Source: Streptomyces sp. SN-593 (GTDB lineage Bacteria > Actinomycetota > Actinomycetes > Streptomycetales > Streptomycetaceae). Taken from it: 64,000 nucleotides of DNA. Within the stretch, counting starts at the first letter, position 1. Each line of letters begins with the position of its first letter. This document shows, in pieces, positions 9,930 to 18,254 of this stretch. The stretch is from contig NZ_AP018365.1 of the NCBI RefSeq assembly GCF_016756395.1, forward strand, positions 3,447,001 to 3,511,000. The letters run 5' to 3'. The notes under the pieces are model-generated. The model was not told where the DNA came from, ran no database searches, and saw nothing but the letters and a program-made list of their open reading frames with translations. Position numbers and translations under genes: made by a program.

Positions 9930-11006
9930 CTACTGCGTGACCTGGCCCTCCTTGAGCCACACCTGGTCGAGGTTCACGCCGCAGTTGCTGTTGGCCGGGG
10001 TGCACGACATCGTCAGGACGTTGGCGCCCTTCTTGAGGTCGACGTAGTTGAAGGTCGTCATGTTCCACGCCTTCGCCCAGTCGGTGGCGTTGCCGTAGTT
10101 CTTGAGGTTCACCGGGTCGGTGCGCGGCGTGCCGTTGACCCCGAGGGTGAGGGTGGCGTCGGCGGCGGCGTTCGCGTAGCTGACGAAGAACGTGTACCTG
10201 TCGTCCTTCGGCACGACCACGGTCCAGCTCACCGTGGCGCCCTGGTTGCCCATGTTGTCGACGTAGGTGCCGCCCGAGGCGTTCGCGCCCGGGTGCTCGG
10301 TGCTGGTCGCGGCGCCGCCGCCGAGCTGGAGCGTGGAGACGTCGACCTTCTTGGAGTCGAAGTCGGTCGGGGTCGCGGACGGCGAGGAGGACTGGGTCGG
10401 CGCGCTGCTCGTGGTGGCCGCGCCGGTCGGCTTGTCGTCGGCCTGCTGCTTGCCGTCGCCCGAGCTGTTCGTCATCGCGAAGGCGATCCCGATCGCCACC
10501 GCGGCGACCACGGCGACGGCCGCGATCAGCAGCCCCCTGCGGTTCGCCCCGGAGCCCCCCGGCCCGCCCGAACCGCCCCTGCGGCCCCCGGGCGGGGCCT
10601 GCTGCCCGTCGTACGGCGGCTGGCCCGGCTGCGGCTGGCCCTGCGCCTGCGGGTACTGCGACGTCGGGCCGGCGTACTGGCCGTTGTACTGCTGCCGGCC
10701 CTGGTCGTACCCGTGCGGCGCCTGGGGCGGGTAGCCGTAGCCGCCACCGCCCTGCTGCTGGGGCGGGGCCTGCGGCGGGTAGCCGTAGCCACCGCCGCCC
10801 TGCTGCTGGGGCGGGTAGCCGTAGCCGCCCGCGGCCGGGCGGCGCTCGCCGACCCGCTGCACCTGGTGGTAGGAGGTGCGGGGCACGCCCGGCTGACCGG
10901 GCGCCGGCTGGCCGCCGGCCGGGTCCGGCTGGTCGCCGCCCTCCGACCGGTAGAGATACGCGAACGGGTCGTCGTTCTCCGGCGTGCCGTCGTTTCCGGC
11001 AGTCAT
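9930..11006 (-). CDS. membrane-anchored protein with carbohydrate-binding-like module
   Basis: 358 residues from ATG 11006. Residues 1-155 are a cytoplasmic Gln/Pro/Gly/Tyr-rich segment with three YGYPPQ repeats, mirrored as tandem DNA repeats near 10728-10840. One transmembrane helix, GLLIAAVAVVAAVAIGIAFA, spans about 158-178, followed by a Ser/Thr-rich linker. Residues ~220-355 form a CBM6/CBM35-like beta module: STLQLGGGA, GGTYVDNMGNQGATVSWTV, RYTFFVSYANA, GANVLTMSCTPANSNCGVNLDQVWL. The module is exposed outside and may bind wall or environmental glycans. No catalytic domain is visible. It is convergent with the PfkB gene. Confidence 0.7.
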   Translation of the reverse strand: MTAGNDGTPENDDPFAYLYRSEGGDQPDPAGGQPAPGQPGVPRTSYHQVQRVGERRPAAGGYGYPPQQQGGGGYGYPPQAPPQQQGGGGYGYPPQAPHGYDQGRQQYNGQYAGPTSQYPQAQGQPQPGQPPYDGQQAPPGGRRGGSGGPGGSGANRRGLLIAAVAVVAAVAIGIAFAMTNSSGDGKQQADDKPTGAATTSSAPTQSSSPSATPTDFDSKKVDVSTLQLGGGAATSTEHPGANASGGTYVDNMGNQGATVSWTVVVPKDDRYTFFVSYANAAADATLTLGVNGTPRTDPVNLKNYGNATDWAKAWNMTTFNYVDLKKGANVLTMSCTPANSNCGVNLDQVWLKEGQVTQ

Positions 11007-11111
11007 CCGCTGTCCACTCCCTCGCACTGTGGTATGCCAGGCACCTTACCGGCCTCGGACGACACACCTCCCACGCTCTTCGACGCGTGGGCAGGTCGGT
11101 AAGGTTCCCCT

Positions 11112-12164
11112 GTGAGCAGCGCCACGGGTTCCGGCCGTCCCGAACCGGCCCCAGGCCCCGGCCCCGCCCGCGGCCGCGCGCCGGAGTGGCTGCCGTGGCA
11201 GGAAGCGATGGAGCGGGCGCTGTACGGCCCCGGCGGGTTCTTCCGCCGGGAGCGGCCCGCCGACCACTTCCGCACCTCCGTCCACGCGTCGCCGCTGTTC
11301 GCGGGCGCCGTGGCGCGGCTGCTGGGCCGGGTGGACACGGCGCTCGGGCACCCCTCGCGGCTGGACTTCGTCGACATGGCGGCGGGTGCGGGGGAGCTCG
11401 CCGCCGGGGTGCTGGCCACGCTGCCGCCGGCGCTGGCGGCCCGCCTTCGCGTGCACGCCGTCGAGCGGGCCGCCCGGCCGGCCGGTCTGGACGCCCGCGT
11501 CGCCTGGCGCGCCGAGCCGCCCGAGGGCGCGCGGGGCCTGCTGTTCGCCAACGAGTGGTTGGACAACGTTCCGCTGCCCGTCGCCGTCCCGTCACCCGGC
11601 GGCCGCCCCCGGTACGTGGAGGTCCGGCGGGCGGACGGCGCGGAGCGGCCGGGCGCCGAGGTGACGGACGAGGACGCGCGGTGGCTGGAGCGGTGGTGGC
11701 CGCTGGGCGCGGACGCGCCCGCCGACCGCCGGGCGGAGATCGGCCGCACGCGCGCGGACGCGTGGCGGGGGGCCGCGGGCACGCTCGCCGCGGGCCTGGC
11801 GGTGGCGGTGGACTACGGCCACCTCGCCGCGGCCCGCCCGCCGCTGGGCACCCTCACCGGCTACCGCGACGGCCGCCAGGCCGTCCCCGTGCCGGACGGC
11901 TCGATGGACCTGACCGCCCACGTGGCGATGGACGCGCTCCCGGGCACCCTCACCACGCAGCGGGCCGCGCTGCACGCGCTCGGGGTGCACGGCGGCCGTC
12001 CCCCGCTCGCCCTGGCCGCCCGGGACGCGTCCGCCTACCTGCGCGCGCTGGCCACGGCCACGGAGGCGGCCGAACTGACCGCCACGGGCGGCCTCGGCGA
12101 CTTCCTCTGGCTGGCCACCCCCGCCGGCCCCGCCTGCGCCGCCCTCCTCGACCCCGCGCCCTGA
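11112..12164 (+). CDS. MidA/NDUFAF7-type SAM-dependent methyltransferase
   Basis: 350 residues, GTG start at 11112. Family features are [16 protein letters not shown] at the start, the SAM-binding segment [29 protein letters not shown] and VAVDYGHLA. In mitochondria NDUFAF7/MidA dimethylates an arginine of the 49-kDa complex I subunit (NuoD/NDUFS2) and is needed for complex I assembly. Here the next gene is a NuoD homologue on the same strand, 83 bp downstream, so that subunit is the obvious substrate candidate. That target is inference from context and family knowledge. Confidence 0.78.
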   Translation: MSSATGSGRPEPAPGPGPARGRAPEWLPWQEAMERALYGPGGFFRRERPADHFRTSVHASPLFAGAVARLLGRVDTALGHPSRLDFVDMAAGAGELAAGVLATLPPALAARLRVHAVERAARPAGLDARVAWRAEPPEGARGLLFANEWLDNVPLPVAVPSPGGRPRYVEVRRADGAERPGAEVTDEDARWLERWWPLGADAPADRRAEIGRTRADAWRGAAGTLAAGLAVAVDYGHLAAARPPLGTLTGYRDGRQAVPVPDGSMDLTAHVAMDALPGTLTTQRAALHALGVHGGRPPLALAARDASAYLRALATATEAAELTATGGLGDFLWLATPAGPACAALLDPAP

Positions 12165-12247
12165 TCCGCGCCCTGATCCGCGCCTTGGTCCGCGCGCTGG
12201 TCCGCCCACCCGGTACCGGCGGCCGGGAGCCCTGAGAGGATGGGGGC

Positions 12248-13390
12248 ATGACGGAGACGACGGTCGGGGTCGGTGGGGCCGCCGAGAGCACGGACATGGT
12301 GCTCAACATCGGGCCGCAGCACCCTTCGACGCATGGTGTGCTGCGGTTGCGGCTCGTGTTGGACGGGGAGCGGATCAGGTCCGCGGAGCCGATCGTCGGG
12401 TACATGCACCGCGGCGCGGAGAAGCTGTTCGAGGCGCGGGACTACCGGCAGATCATCATGCTGGCCAACCGGCACGACTGGCTGTCGGCCTTCTCCAACG
12501 AGCTGGGCGTGGTGCTGGCGGTCGAGCGGATGCTCGGCATGGATGTCCCCGACCGCGCGGTGTGGACCCGGACGCTGCTGGCCGAGCTGAACCGGGTGCT
12601 CAACCACCTGATGTTCCTCGGCTCCTACCCGCTGGAGCTGGGCGGGATCACGCCGATCTTCTACGCGTTCACCGAGCGCGAGGAGTTGCAGCACGTGATG
12701 GAGGAGGTCTCCGGCGGCCGGATGCACTACATGTTCAACCGGGTCGGCGGCCTCAAGGAGGACCTGCCGAACGGCTGGACCGGGCGGGCCCGCGCGGCCG
12801 TCGCCGGGGTGCGGGCCCGCATGGACCGCTTCGACGACCTGGTGCTCGGCAACGAGATCTTCCGCGGCCGCACCCGCGGCGTGGGGGTGCTGTCGCCGGC
12901 CGACGTGCACGCGTACGGCGTGAGCGGGCCGATCGCCCGCGCCTCGGGCGTCGACTTCGACCTGCGGCGGGACGAACCGTACCTCGCGTACGGGGAACTG
13001 GGCGGCGCCCTGGAGGTCGTCACCCGCACCGAGGGCGACTGCCTGGCCCGGTTCGAGGTGCTGCTGGCGCAGACCCACAACGCGCTGGCGCTCGCCGACG
13101 CGTGCCTGGACCGGCTCGCCGAACTGCCGCCCGGCCCGGTCAACCAGCGCCTGCCGAAGGTCCTCAAGGCACCCGAGGGCCACACCTACGCCTGGACCGA
13201 GAACCCGCTCGGCCTGAACGGCTACTACCTGGTGTCCAAGGGCGAGAAGACGCCGTACCGGCTGAAGCTGCGCTCCGCGTCGTTCAACAACATCCAGGCG
13301 CTGAACGTGCTGCTGCCCGGCACGCTCGTGGCCGACATGGTCGCGATCCTCGGCTCGATGTTCTTCGTGGTCGGCGACATCGACAAGTAA
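12248..13390 (+). CDS. nuoD2: stand-alone NADH-quinone oxidoreductase subunit D (NuoD2)
   Basis: 380 residues from ATG 12248 behind GAGAGG. It carries the complex I 49-kDa/NuoD signatures: [16 protein letters not shown], the HRGAEKLFE motif, [35 protein letters not shown] and the C-terminal [23 protein letters not shown]. No other nuo gene is nearby, so this is the solitary paralogue seen in streptomycetes outside the main nuo operon. It could replace NuoD or serve another membrane oxidoreductase. The arginine of HRGxEKL corresponds, as I recall, to the residue methylated by NDUFAF7. Confidence 0.88.
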   Translation: MTETTVGVGGAAESTDMVLNIGPQHPSTHGVLRLRLVLDGERIRSAEPIVGYMHRGAEKLFEARDYRQIIMLANRHDWLSAFSNELGVVLAVERMLGMDVPDRAVWTRTLLAELNRVLNHLMFLGSYPLELGGITPIFYAFTEREELQHVMEEVSGGRMHYMFNRVGGLKEDLPNGWTGRARAAVAGVRARMDRFDDLVLGNEIFRGRTRGVGVLSPADVHAYGVSGPIARASGVDFDLRRDEPYLAYGELGGALEVVTRTEGDCLARFEVLLAQTHNALALADACLDRLAELPPGPVNQRLPKVLKAPEGHTYAWTENPLGLNGYYLVSKGEKTPYRLKLRSASFNNIQALNVLLPGTLVADMVAILGSMFFVVGDIDK

Positions 13391-13437
13391 GCCCCCGCGG
13401 CCCCCGCCCGGCCGCGCCGGGTGGGGGCCGCGGGGGC
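13391..13437. terminator. strong bidirectional hairpin after nuoD2
   Basis: Arms of 21 bp (13391-13411 and 13417-13437, one mismatch) around a 5-base loop begin directly after the nuoD2 stop. They separate nuoD2 from the convergent gene ending at 13458. No T-tract follows, which is usual for streptomycete terminators. Confidence 0.8.
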
Positions 13438-13457
13438 CGTCGGCGTCCGCGCCGCCG

Positions 13458-14525
13458 TCAGCGCGCGGCGCCCCGCAGGTCGCTGACGTCGAGCTGCTCG
13501 GTGTCGTCGTGGGCGGTGAGGTCGATCACCTCGGCGGCGGCCGGCTCGTGGTCGGGGGTGGCGGCCGGCGCGGCGCCGGGCTCCGCCGGCCGCTGCGGCG
13601 CGGACGCCTGCTGGGGAATCCGCGCGGTGGCGGCGGACGTCCCGGCGGACGCCTCCTGCGGCGCGGACGGGACGGGCCGCCCGGACGGGACGGTCCGGGG
13701 CTCCTCCGGCGCGGCGGCGGGCGCCTCCGGCAGCGACTTGTGGGTGCCGAAGAAGTCGAACCCGCCGACCGATCGGTGCCCCTGGCCCGCTGCCGAGCGG
13801 TTCTGGCGCCCGTACGGCAGCACGGCCGCGGCGGCGGCCGCGGGCACCAGCCGGTGCTCGCGCACCGGCAGCGTCGGCGCCCCCGAGGCGTGCCGGCCCT
13901 GCGGCTCGTCGGCGGCGGCCGCGTCCCGGCGCCGCGCGTCCTCGACGGTGCGCTGCGCCTGCTGCGTGGCGGCGTTCCGGGCCAGGTGGCGCAGCGCCTC
14001 GGCGGCCCGGAGGTAGGCGGCCGGGCCGATCCCGGGTGCTCCGGTGCCCAGCGCGATCCGGGGCGCGGCCGCCCCGTCGCGCTGGAGCCGGCGGCGGGCC
14101 TCCAGGGCCCGGGCCCGCTCGCTCTCCGCGGTGGCGTACCGCCGCAGCAGTTCGGCGTGCTCGGAGCGCAGCCGGGCCAGCTCCGCCCGCTTGCCGCGCA
14201 GCTTCTTCTCCAGCCGGCGGCGGATCTCCCTGGACTCCTCCAGGTCGGTCTCCAGCTCGGCCGCCTTCTCCTCGGTGTGCCACTCCTCCCGGGTGCGCTG
14301 CGCGGTCAGCTCCGCGACCTCGCGCCCGGCGGCGCGGTCCCAGGTCCGCGCGAGGAGCGCCCCAGCCACCGCCACGACCGCGATCGCGACCGCGAGCCCC
14401 CGCAGCAGCCACGTATCACCGGCGAGGAGCGTGACGGCGGCCAGCACGGCCGCGGTGCCTGCGACGGTCAGCGGCGGCATCATCCGGTGCAGCGGCTGGG
14501 AATGGCGGTGACGTCCACGGGGCAT
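13458..14525 (-). CDS. two-helix membrane protein with coiled coil, function unknown
   Basis: 355 residues from ATG 14525; not recognised as a named family. A basic N-terminus (MPRGRHRHSQPLHR) precedes two adjacent hydrophobic helices (LTVAGTAAVLAAVTLLAG and LLRGLAVAIAVVAVAGALL), then a Glu/Arg-rich coiled coil of ~90 residues (ELETDLEESREIRRRLEKKL and on). The C-terminal ~200 residues are low-complexity Ala/Pro/Glu and end HDDTEQLDVSDLRGAAR. The layout suggests a membrane-tethered cytoplasmic scaffold, perhaps in cell-envelope or polarity processes; that is a guess. Single-gene unit between convergent nuoD2 and the rhodanese gene. Confidence 0.6.
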   Translation of the reverse strand: MPRGRHRHSQPLHRMMPPLTVAGTAAVLAAVTLLAGDTWLLRGLAVAIAVVAVAGALLARTWDRAAGREVAELTAQRTREEWHTEEKAAELETDLEESREIRRRLEKKLRGKRAELARLRSEHAELLRRYATAESERARALEARRRLQRDGAAAPRIALGTGAPGIGPAAYLRAAEALRHLARNAATQQAQRTVEDARRRDAAAADEPQGRHASGAPTLPVREHRLVPAAAAAAVLPYGRQNRSAAGQGHRSVGGFDFFGTHKSLPEAPAAAPEEPRTVPSGRPVPSAPQEASAGTSAATARIPQQASAPQRPAEPGAAPAATPDHEPAAAEVIDLTAHDDTEQLDVSDLRGAAR

Positions 14526-14667
14526 GACCGAAATTTAGCGTGCGCCGGGCTCCCGTGGGGGCTCGGGGCCCATATTTTCGGGGGGTTTGGCCGCACCGCC
14601 GGGCGCGGACGTCACCCAGGGAGCCCGCGGGGGAACCCTGGGTGATCCGGGGCGGAATCGATCTTGG

Positions 14668-15111
14668 TCACCCGGTGCCCCAGGCGTCCGGGACCGTCGG
14701 GCGCCCGTCCGGCGGGGTGACCGGCAGGCCCGCCGCGCGCCACGCCTGGAAGCCGCCGACGAGGTCGGTCGCGCGGTGGAGCCCCAGGTCCTTCAGCGAG
14801 GCGGCGGCCAGCGACGAGGCGTAGCCCTCGTTGCAGAACACGACGACCGGGATGTCGTGGCCGGTGGCCTGCGGAAGGCGGTGCGAGCCCTGGGGGTCGA
14901 GCCGCCACTCCAGTTCGTTGCGCTCCACGATGACCGCGCCGGGCACGGTGCCGTCGCGATCGCGCAGCGCGCCGTACCGGATGTCCACCAGCAGCGCGCC
15001 GCCGTCGCGGGCGGCCGCGGCGGCCTCGGCCGGGGTGAGCCGGACCAGCCGCTCCCGTACGACGGCCAGATGGTCGTCTATCGAGCGCGGCTGCCCGGAC
15101 ACCGCCGTCAC
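14668..15111 (-). CDS. rhodanese-like sulfurtransferase
   Basis: 147 residues starting at a GTG whose GTGA overlaps the stop of the cysteine dioxygenase gene, indicating coupled translation. One rhodanese domain: LTPAEAAAAARDGGALLVDIR, GTVPGAVIVERNELEWRLD, the active-site loop VVVFCNEGYASSLAA with its catalytic Cys, and LVGGFQAWRAAGLPV. Paired with cysteine dioxygenase it probably handles persulfide or thiosulfate sulfur from cysteine breakdown. The longer open frame upstream is antisense-type shadow coding. Confidence 0.85.
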   Translation of the reverse strand: MTAVSGQPRSIDDHLAVVRERLVRLTPAEAAAAARDGGALLVDIRYGALRDRDGTVPGAVIVERNELEWRLDPQGSHRLPQATGHDIPVVVFCNEGYASSLAAASLKDLGLHRATDLVGGFQAWRAAGLPVTPPDGRPTVPDAWGTG

Positions 15112-15668
15112 CACGCCTCGGGGCGCTCGACGTACTCCAGCCGCAGCGTGCTGTCCTTGCGGCTGTAGCGGCGCATCAGCGGCAGCGGCGGGTAGTAGGC
15201 GTGCACGGAGACCGCGTGGGTGGTCCCGGAGGCGTTCACCACCTGGTGGACGTGCTCGCGGCCGAACGCGCGGCCCTTGCCCTCGGGCAGCACCCGGCGC
15301 CGGTCCACGCCCTCGGCGAGCTCCAGCGACCGCCAGCCCTCGGTGGGCAGCGGCACCGCGAGCGAGTGCTCGGTCAGCTCGCCGGCGGCGGTGACGAAGA
15401 CGCCGTACGAGCCGCCGTGGTCGTGCCAGCCGGTCTCGGCCCCGGGCGGCCAGCCGATCAGCCACGCCTCGGCGCCGCCGGGGCCTTCGAGCCGCCGCCA
15501 GGTGCGGCCCTCCGCGTCCAGCGGGAGGTCGGCGACGACTTCGGGGTCGGCGGCGATCGAGCGGGCGAAGGCGAGGAGTTCGGCGGCGGTGGGCGCCTGG
15601 GACGCCGGGGCGGGCGCCTCGGCGGCAGCGGTGGAGGTCTCGGGGGAAACAGCGGGAACCGTGGACAC
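15108..15668 (-). CDS. cysteine dioxygenase
   Basis: Cupin-fold non-haem iron enzyme oxidising cysteine to cysteine sulfinate. 186 residues, GTG start at 15668. The iron ligands sit in GWHDHGGSYGVF (two His) and REHVHQVVNASG (third His); WRRLEGPGGAEAWLIGWPPG and SVHAYYPPL are also typical. The first ~25 residues are Ala/Pro-rich. It is followed by a GTGA-coupled rhodanese and preceded by a short leader peptide gene, so regulation by cysteine at the translation/attenuation level is likely. Confidence 0.9.
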   Translation of the reverse strand: MSTVPAVSPETSTAAAEAPAPASQAPTAAELLAFARSIAADPEVVADLPLDAEGRTWRRLEGPGGAEAWLIGWPPGAETGWHDHGGSYGVFVTAAGELTEHSLAVPLPTEGWRSLELAEGVDRRRVLPEGKGRAFGREHVHQVVNASGTTHAVSVHAYYPPLPLMRRYSRKDSTLRLEYVERPEAW

Positions 15669-15734
15669 GGGGTACCACCCGGAGGGAGGAATGCGCGGAC
15701 GACGCGCGGGCGAACGGTGGGCCGGGGGCGCGCT

Positions 15735-15821
15735 TCAGCGCGCGGCCGTACACACGCAGCCCGCGTACCGGAGGAGGTCGAGATGGACCCTCCGGTGCAG
15801 AAGCAGGCGCGTACCGTTCAC
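15735..15821 (-). CDS. putative cysteine-sensing leader peptide
   Basis: A 28-codon reading frame from GTG 15821 to TGA 15735, ending 66 bp before the cysteine dioxygenase start. The peptide contains RLLLHRRVHLDLLR and finishes with a CVC pair of cysteines four codons before the stop. This matches the actinobacterial 'putative leader peptide' pattern (basic LxxRRHVDLxR segment, then Cys near the end) placed before sulfur and cysteine genes. A 7-bp hairpin (15728-15734 with 15737-15743) encloses its stop codon. AGGTGG lies about 13 bp upstream of the start. Likely role: ribosome stalling or translation at the Cys codons controls the downstream operon. Confidence 0.75.
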   Translation of the reverse strand: MNGTRLLLHRRVHLDLLRYAGCVCTAAR

Positions 15822-15866
15822 GGGACGGACTGAACCACCTCCGGCCGCGCTGGTCAAGTGCGCGTC

Positions 15867-16361
15867 TCAGCGCGTGCGCTGCGCCGGCGCCCCGCGGTGG
15901 CGGTCCTCGTCGTCCGGGAGCCTGCACACGCGTTCCAGGAACAGCGCCGCGGCGACCACCGCGATCCCGGCCAGCACCGCGAGGCCGGCGTACAGGGCCT
16001 GCTCCCGCCGGGGGTCCATGTCGAGCTTGTACATGACCAGGAAGACGCCGGTACCGCCGTACATGCCGACCACGAGCGAGGCGACGAGCGCGCTGGCCTG
16101 TCCGAAGACCACCGCGCGGGCGGCGGCGAGCGGATCGACGCCCTTCGCGCCGGGCTGCCGCTCGCGCTGGGCGCGCAGCCGTGACCTTATCGACAGCGCG
16201 GTGGCGAAGAGCGCGACGGCGATCAGCGCGAGCACGACCGGGGCGGCCAGCGGCACCCCGGGCAGCGTGCCGAAGGTGTCCCACAGCTTCGCCGCGGCCC
16301 ACGACAGCACACCCGCGACCACGAAGATGCCGGCCAGCGTCCTGATCCGCAGGGTCCTCAC
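15867..16361 (-). CDS. DUF3180 membrane protein
   Basis: 164 residues from GTG 16361, with GGAGG 10 bp upstream. Four hydrophobic segments are visible: IRTLAGIFVVAGVLSWAAAK, PLAAPVVLALIAVALFATAL, VVFGQASALVASLVVGMY and QALYAGLAVLAGIAVVAAALFL. This is the DUF3180 family, commonly the last gene of the actinobacterial folate cluster; its function is unknown. Its start overlaps the stop of a possible 49-codon ORF (GTGA). Confidence 0.85.
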   Translation of the reverse strand: MRTLRIRTLAGIFVVAGVLSWAAAKLWDTFGTLPGVPLAAPVVLALIAVALFATALSIRSRLRAQRERQPGAKGVDPLAAARAVVFGQASALVASLVVGMYGGTGVFLVMYKLDMDPRREQALYAGLAVLAGIAVVAAALFLERVCRLPDDEDRHRGAPAQRTR

Positions 16362-16507
16362 CGGGTGTCCGCCTCCACGTCTTCCCACACGTCCCGGTCC
16401 ACGCGGCGCGCGTGCCCGTCGAACGTCTCGTCCACGTCGTACGCCGTGCGCGCGGCGCCGGCCTGGTGTCTCCCGCCGGCCTCGCCGGCGCGGGTCCGGA
16501 TGGTCAT
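16358..16507 (-). CDS. possible small coupled ORF between folK and DUF3180
   Basis: A 49-residue frame from ATG 16507, nine bases past the folK stop, ending in a GTGA overlap with the DUF3180 start. The product is Arg/Asp-rich and hydrophilic (RVDRDVWEDVEADTR at its end) with no recognised motif. The tight fit between two operon genes argues for translation; lack of a known family argues against. Confidence 0.35.
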   Translation of the reverse strand: MTIRTRAGEAGGRHQAGAARTAYDVDETFDGHARRVDRDVWEDVEADTR

Positions 16508-16515
16508 TCGGGCGG

Positions 16516-17160
16516 TCACTCGGGCAGCCGCAGTTCCACGTCGCCGCGCCGGTGCACGCCGGCCCCGCCGACCTCGGCGAGCAGCTCGGCAACCGGGCCG
16601 CGGCCCGGCAGCACCGCGGCCGGCTCCACGTCGTGCCACGGCACCAGCACGAAGGCGCGCTCGTGGGCCCGCGGGTGCGGCAGCGTCAGCACCGGGTCGT
16701 CGCTGACGAGGGCGTCGTACGCCACGATGTCCACGTCGATGGTGCGCGGGCCCCAGCGCTCGGCGCGCACCCGCAGGTACGCCTCCTCGATGGCGTGGGC
16801 ACGCTCCAGCAGGGCGGCCGGCGGGAGGGTGGTGCGCACCACCACGACCGCGTTGAAGTACGCCGGCTGGCTGCCCTCGGGCACGCCCCACGGCTCGGTC
16901 TCGTAGACAGGGGAGACCTCCGTGACCCGCACCCCCGGGGTGTCCTCCAGCGCGTCCACGGCGCCCTGGAGGGTCTCCAGGCGGTTGCCGAGGTTGCCGC
17001 CGAGGGCGATCACCGCGGTGCGCGGGTTCTGGAGCGTGCTGTCGGCCGCGTCCACGCGGGCCGTCACCTCGGCGGGCACCGGCTGCACGGTCGGATCGGC
17101 CGCGCCGGCCCCGGCGTCGGGGACGTGCCCGGTGCCGTACTCGGACTTCTCCGTGCTCAC
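16516..17160 (-). CDS. folK: 2-amino-4-hydroxy-6-hydroxymethyldihydropteridine pyrophosphokinase
   Basis: Transfers pyrophosphate from ATP to the pterin in tetrahydrofolate synthesis. 214 residues from GTG 17160, which overlaps the folB stop. HPPK motifs are TAVIALGGNLGNRLETLQ, VSPVYETEPWG, YFNAVVVVRTTLPP and the signature ERWGPRTIDVDIVAYD followed by LTLPHPRAHERAFVLVP. About 45 N-terminal residues before TAVIALGGN are an extra low-complexity leader. Confidence 0.93.
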   Translation of the reverse strand: MSTEKSEYGTGHVPDAGAGAADPTVQPVPAEVTARVDAADSTLQNPRTAVIALGGNLGNRLETLQGAVDALEDTPGVRVTEVSPVYETEPWGVPEGSQPAYFNAVVVVRTTLPPAALLERAHAIEEAYLRVRAERWGPRTIDVDIVAYDALVSDDPVLTLPHPRAHERAFVLVPWHDVEPAAVLPGRGPVAELLAEVGGAGVHRRGDVELRLPE

Positions 17161-17516
17161 GGGCGCCTCCGGGTGATCGTCACGGCCACGTCGTCGAACG
17201 GGACGGAGACGGGTGCTTCCGGCTTGTGCACGGTCACCTCCACCTCCTCGACCTCCGCATGCCCCAGGCAGGTGTCCGCGATGCGCTGGGCGAGGGTCTC
17301 GATCAGGTCGACCGGCTCGCCGGAGACGACGGCCGCGACCTGTTCGGCCAGCACACCGTAGTGCACGGTACGCGTGAGGTCGTCGCCGGCCGCCGCGGGG
17401 GCGGTGTCGAGGCCGAGGGAGAGGTCGACGACGAAGGTCTGGCCCTCCTCGCGCTCGTGCGCGAACACCCCGTGGTGGCCGCGGACGGCGAGCCCGCGCA
17501 GTGTGATCCGGTCCAC
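17157..17516 (-). CDS. folB: dihydroneopterin aldolase
   Basis: Converts 7,8-dihydroneopterin to 6-hydroxymethyl-dihydropterin plus glycolaldehyde. 119 residues from GTG 17516. Features are RITLRGLAVRGHHGVFAHEREEGQTF at the N-terminus, the DLIETLAQRIADTCL helix and VEVTVHKPEAPVSVPFDDVAVTI at the end, including the conserved Lys-Pro. It is GTGA-coupled to folK and six bases after the NTF2-like gene. Confidence 0.93.
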   Translation of the reverse strand: MDRITLRGLAVRGHHGVFAHEREEGQTFVVDLSLGLDTAPAAAGDDLTRTVHYGVLAEQVAAVVSGEPVDLIETLAQRIADTCLGHAEVEEVEVTVHKPEAPVSVPFDDVAVTITRRRP

Positions 17517-17522
17517 GTCGCC

Positions 17523-18254
17523 TCAGCGCTCCTTCGTGCCGTCGTCGTCCCGGCCGCCGTCGTCGTCGGAGCCGCCGTGGTCGCCGTCGCCGCGGTCGTC
17601 CCCGTCCTCGTCCTCGTCCTCGTCACCGCCGGGACCGTCGTCCTCGCCGCCCGTGCCGTCCTCGCCGGACCCGTCAGGTCCGTCGGGCGCGTCAGGTCCG
17701 TCGGGCGCGTCAGGTCCGTCGTCCTCGTCAGCCTTCGCGGCCTCCAGCACCTCGCCCAGGACGTCCTCTATGGCGGCGTCCACGGCCTCGGCGGACACGT
17801 CGGCTTCCTCGTCGTCGTCATCCTCCTCCGCGAGCACCGGTGAGCCGTGGTGGGCCCAGAGCTGCCAGCCCTCGGCGGTGCGCCGGAACACGTTCGTGGC
17901 GACCACCAGGCCGCCGACCAGGGCGCCCGCGGAGCCGTCCTCCTCGGCGGGGCCGCCGGTGAGGATGTTCTCGGTGCAGGTGACCACCGCCGCGTCGCCG
18001 TCGACCGCGACCTCCACGTCGGTGAGGAAGAACTGGATGTACTCGGTGTTCGCCATGATCAGCGCGTACGACCGCATCACCTCGCGCCGCCCGCGCAGCA
18101 CCGGCCAGCCGGGGTGCACGGTCGAGACGGACTCGGCGAGCGGACCGGTCAGCACGACCGCCTCCAACTCGTCGAGGTTGGAGTGCTCGATCGCGTCGTA
18201 GAACGCCTGGTTGGCCCGCTCGACCGCGCGACCCTCCGCGGTACGACTCGTCAC
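17523..18254 (-). CDS. NTF2/SnoaL-like protein with long acidic tail
   Basis: 243 residues from GTG 18254, coupled to folP by GTGA. Residues ~1-140 are a SnoaL/NTF2-like fold: ANQAFYDAIEHSNLDELEAV, GWPVLRGRREVMRSYALI, FLTDVEVAVDGDAAVVTC, GGLVVATNVFRRTAEGWQLWAHH. The rest is an acidic tail with DAPDGPDAPDGPDG repeats and runs of Asp/Glu to the C-terminus, encoded by a biased GAC/GAG tract. It sits inside the fol operon, as in other streptomycetes, but has no known pathway role. The tail length is likely to vary between strains because of the repeats. Confidence 0.82.
   Translation of the reverse strand: MTSRTAEGRAVERANQAFYDAIEHSNLDELEAVVLTGPLAESVSTVHPGWPVLRGRREVMRSYALIMANTEYIQFFLTDVEVAVDGDAAVVTCTENILTGGPAEEDGSAGALVGGLVVATNVFRRTAEGWQLWAHHGSPVLAEEDDDDEEADVSAEAVDAAIEDVLGEVLEAAKADEDDGPDAPDGPDAPDGPDGSGEDGTGGEDDGPGGDEDEDEDGDDRGDGDHGGSDDDGGRDDDGTKER

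Noticed and set aside
13458..14525. Sensor kinase or chemoreceptor
   Set aside because: Two helices and a coiled coil fit loosely, but no HAMP, kinase or receptor signalling motif is visible. It is left as unknown membrane protein.
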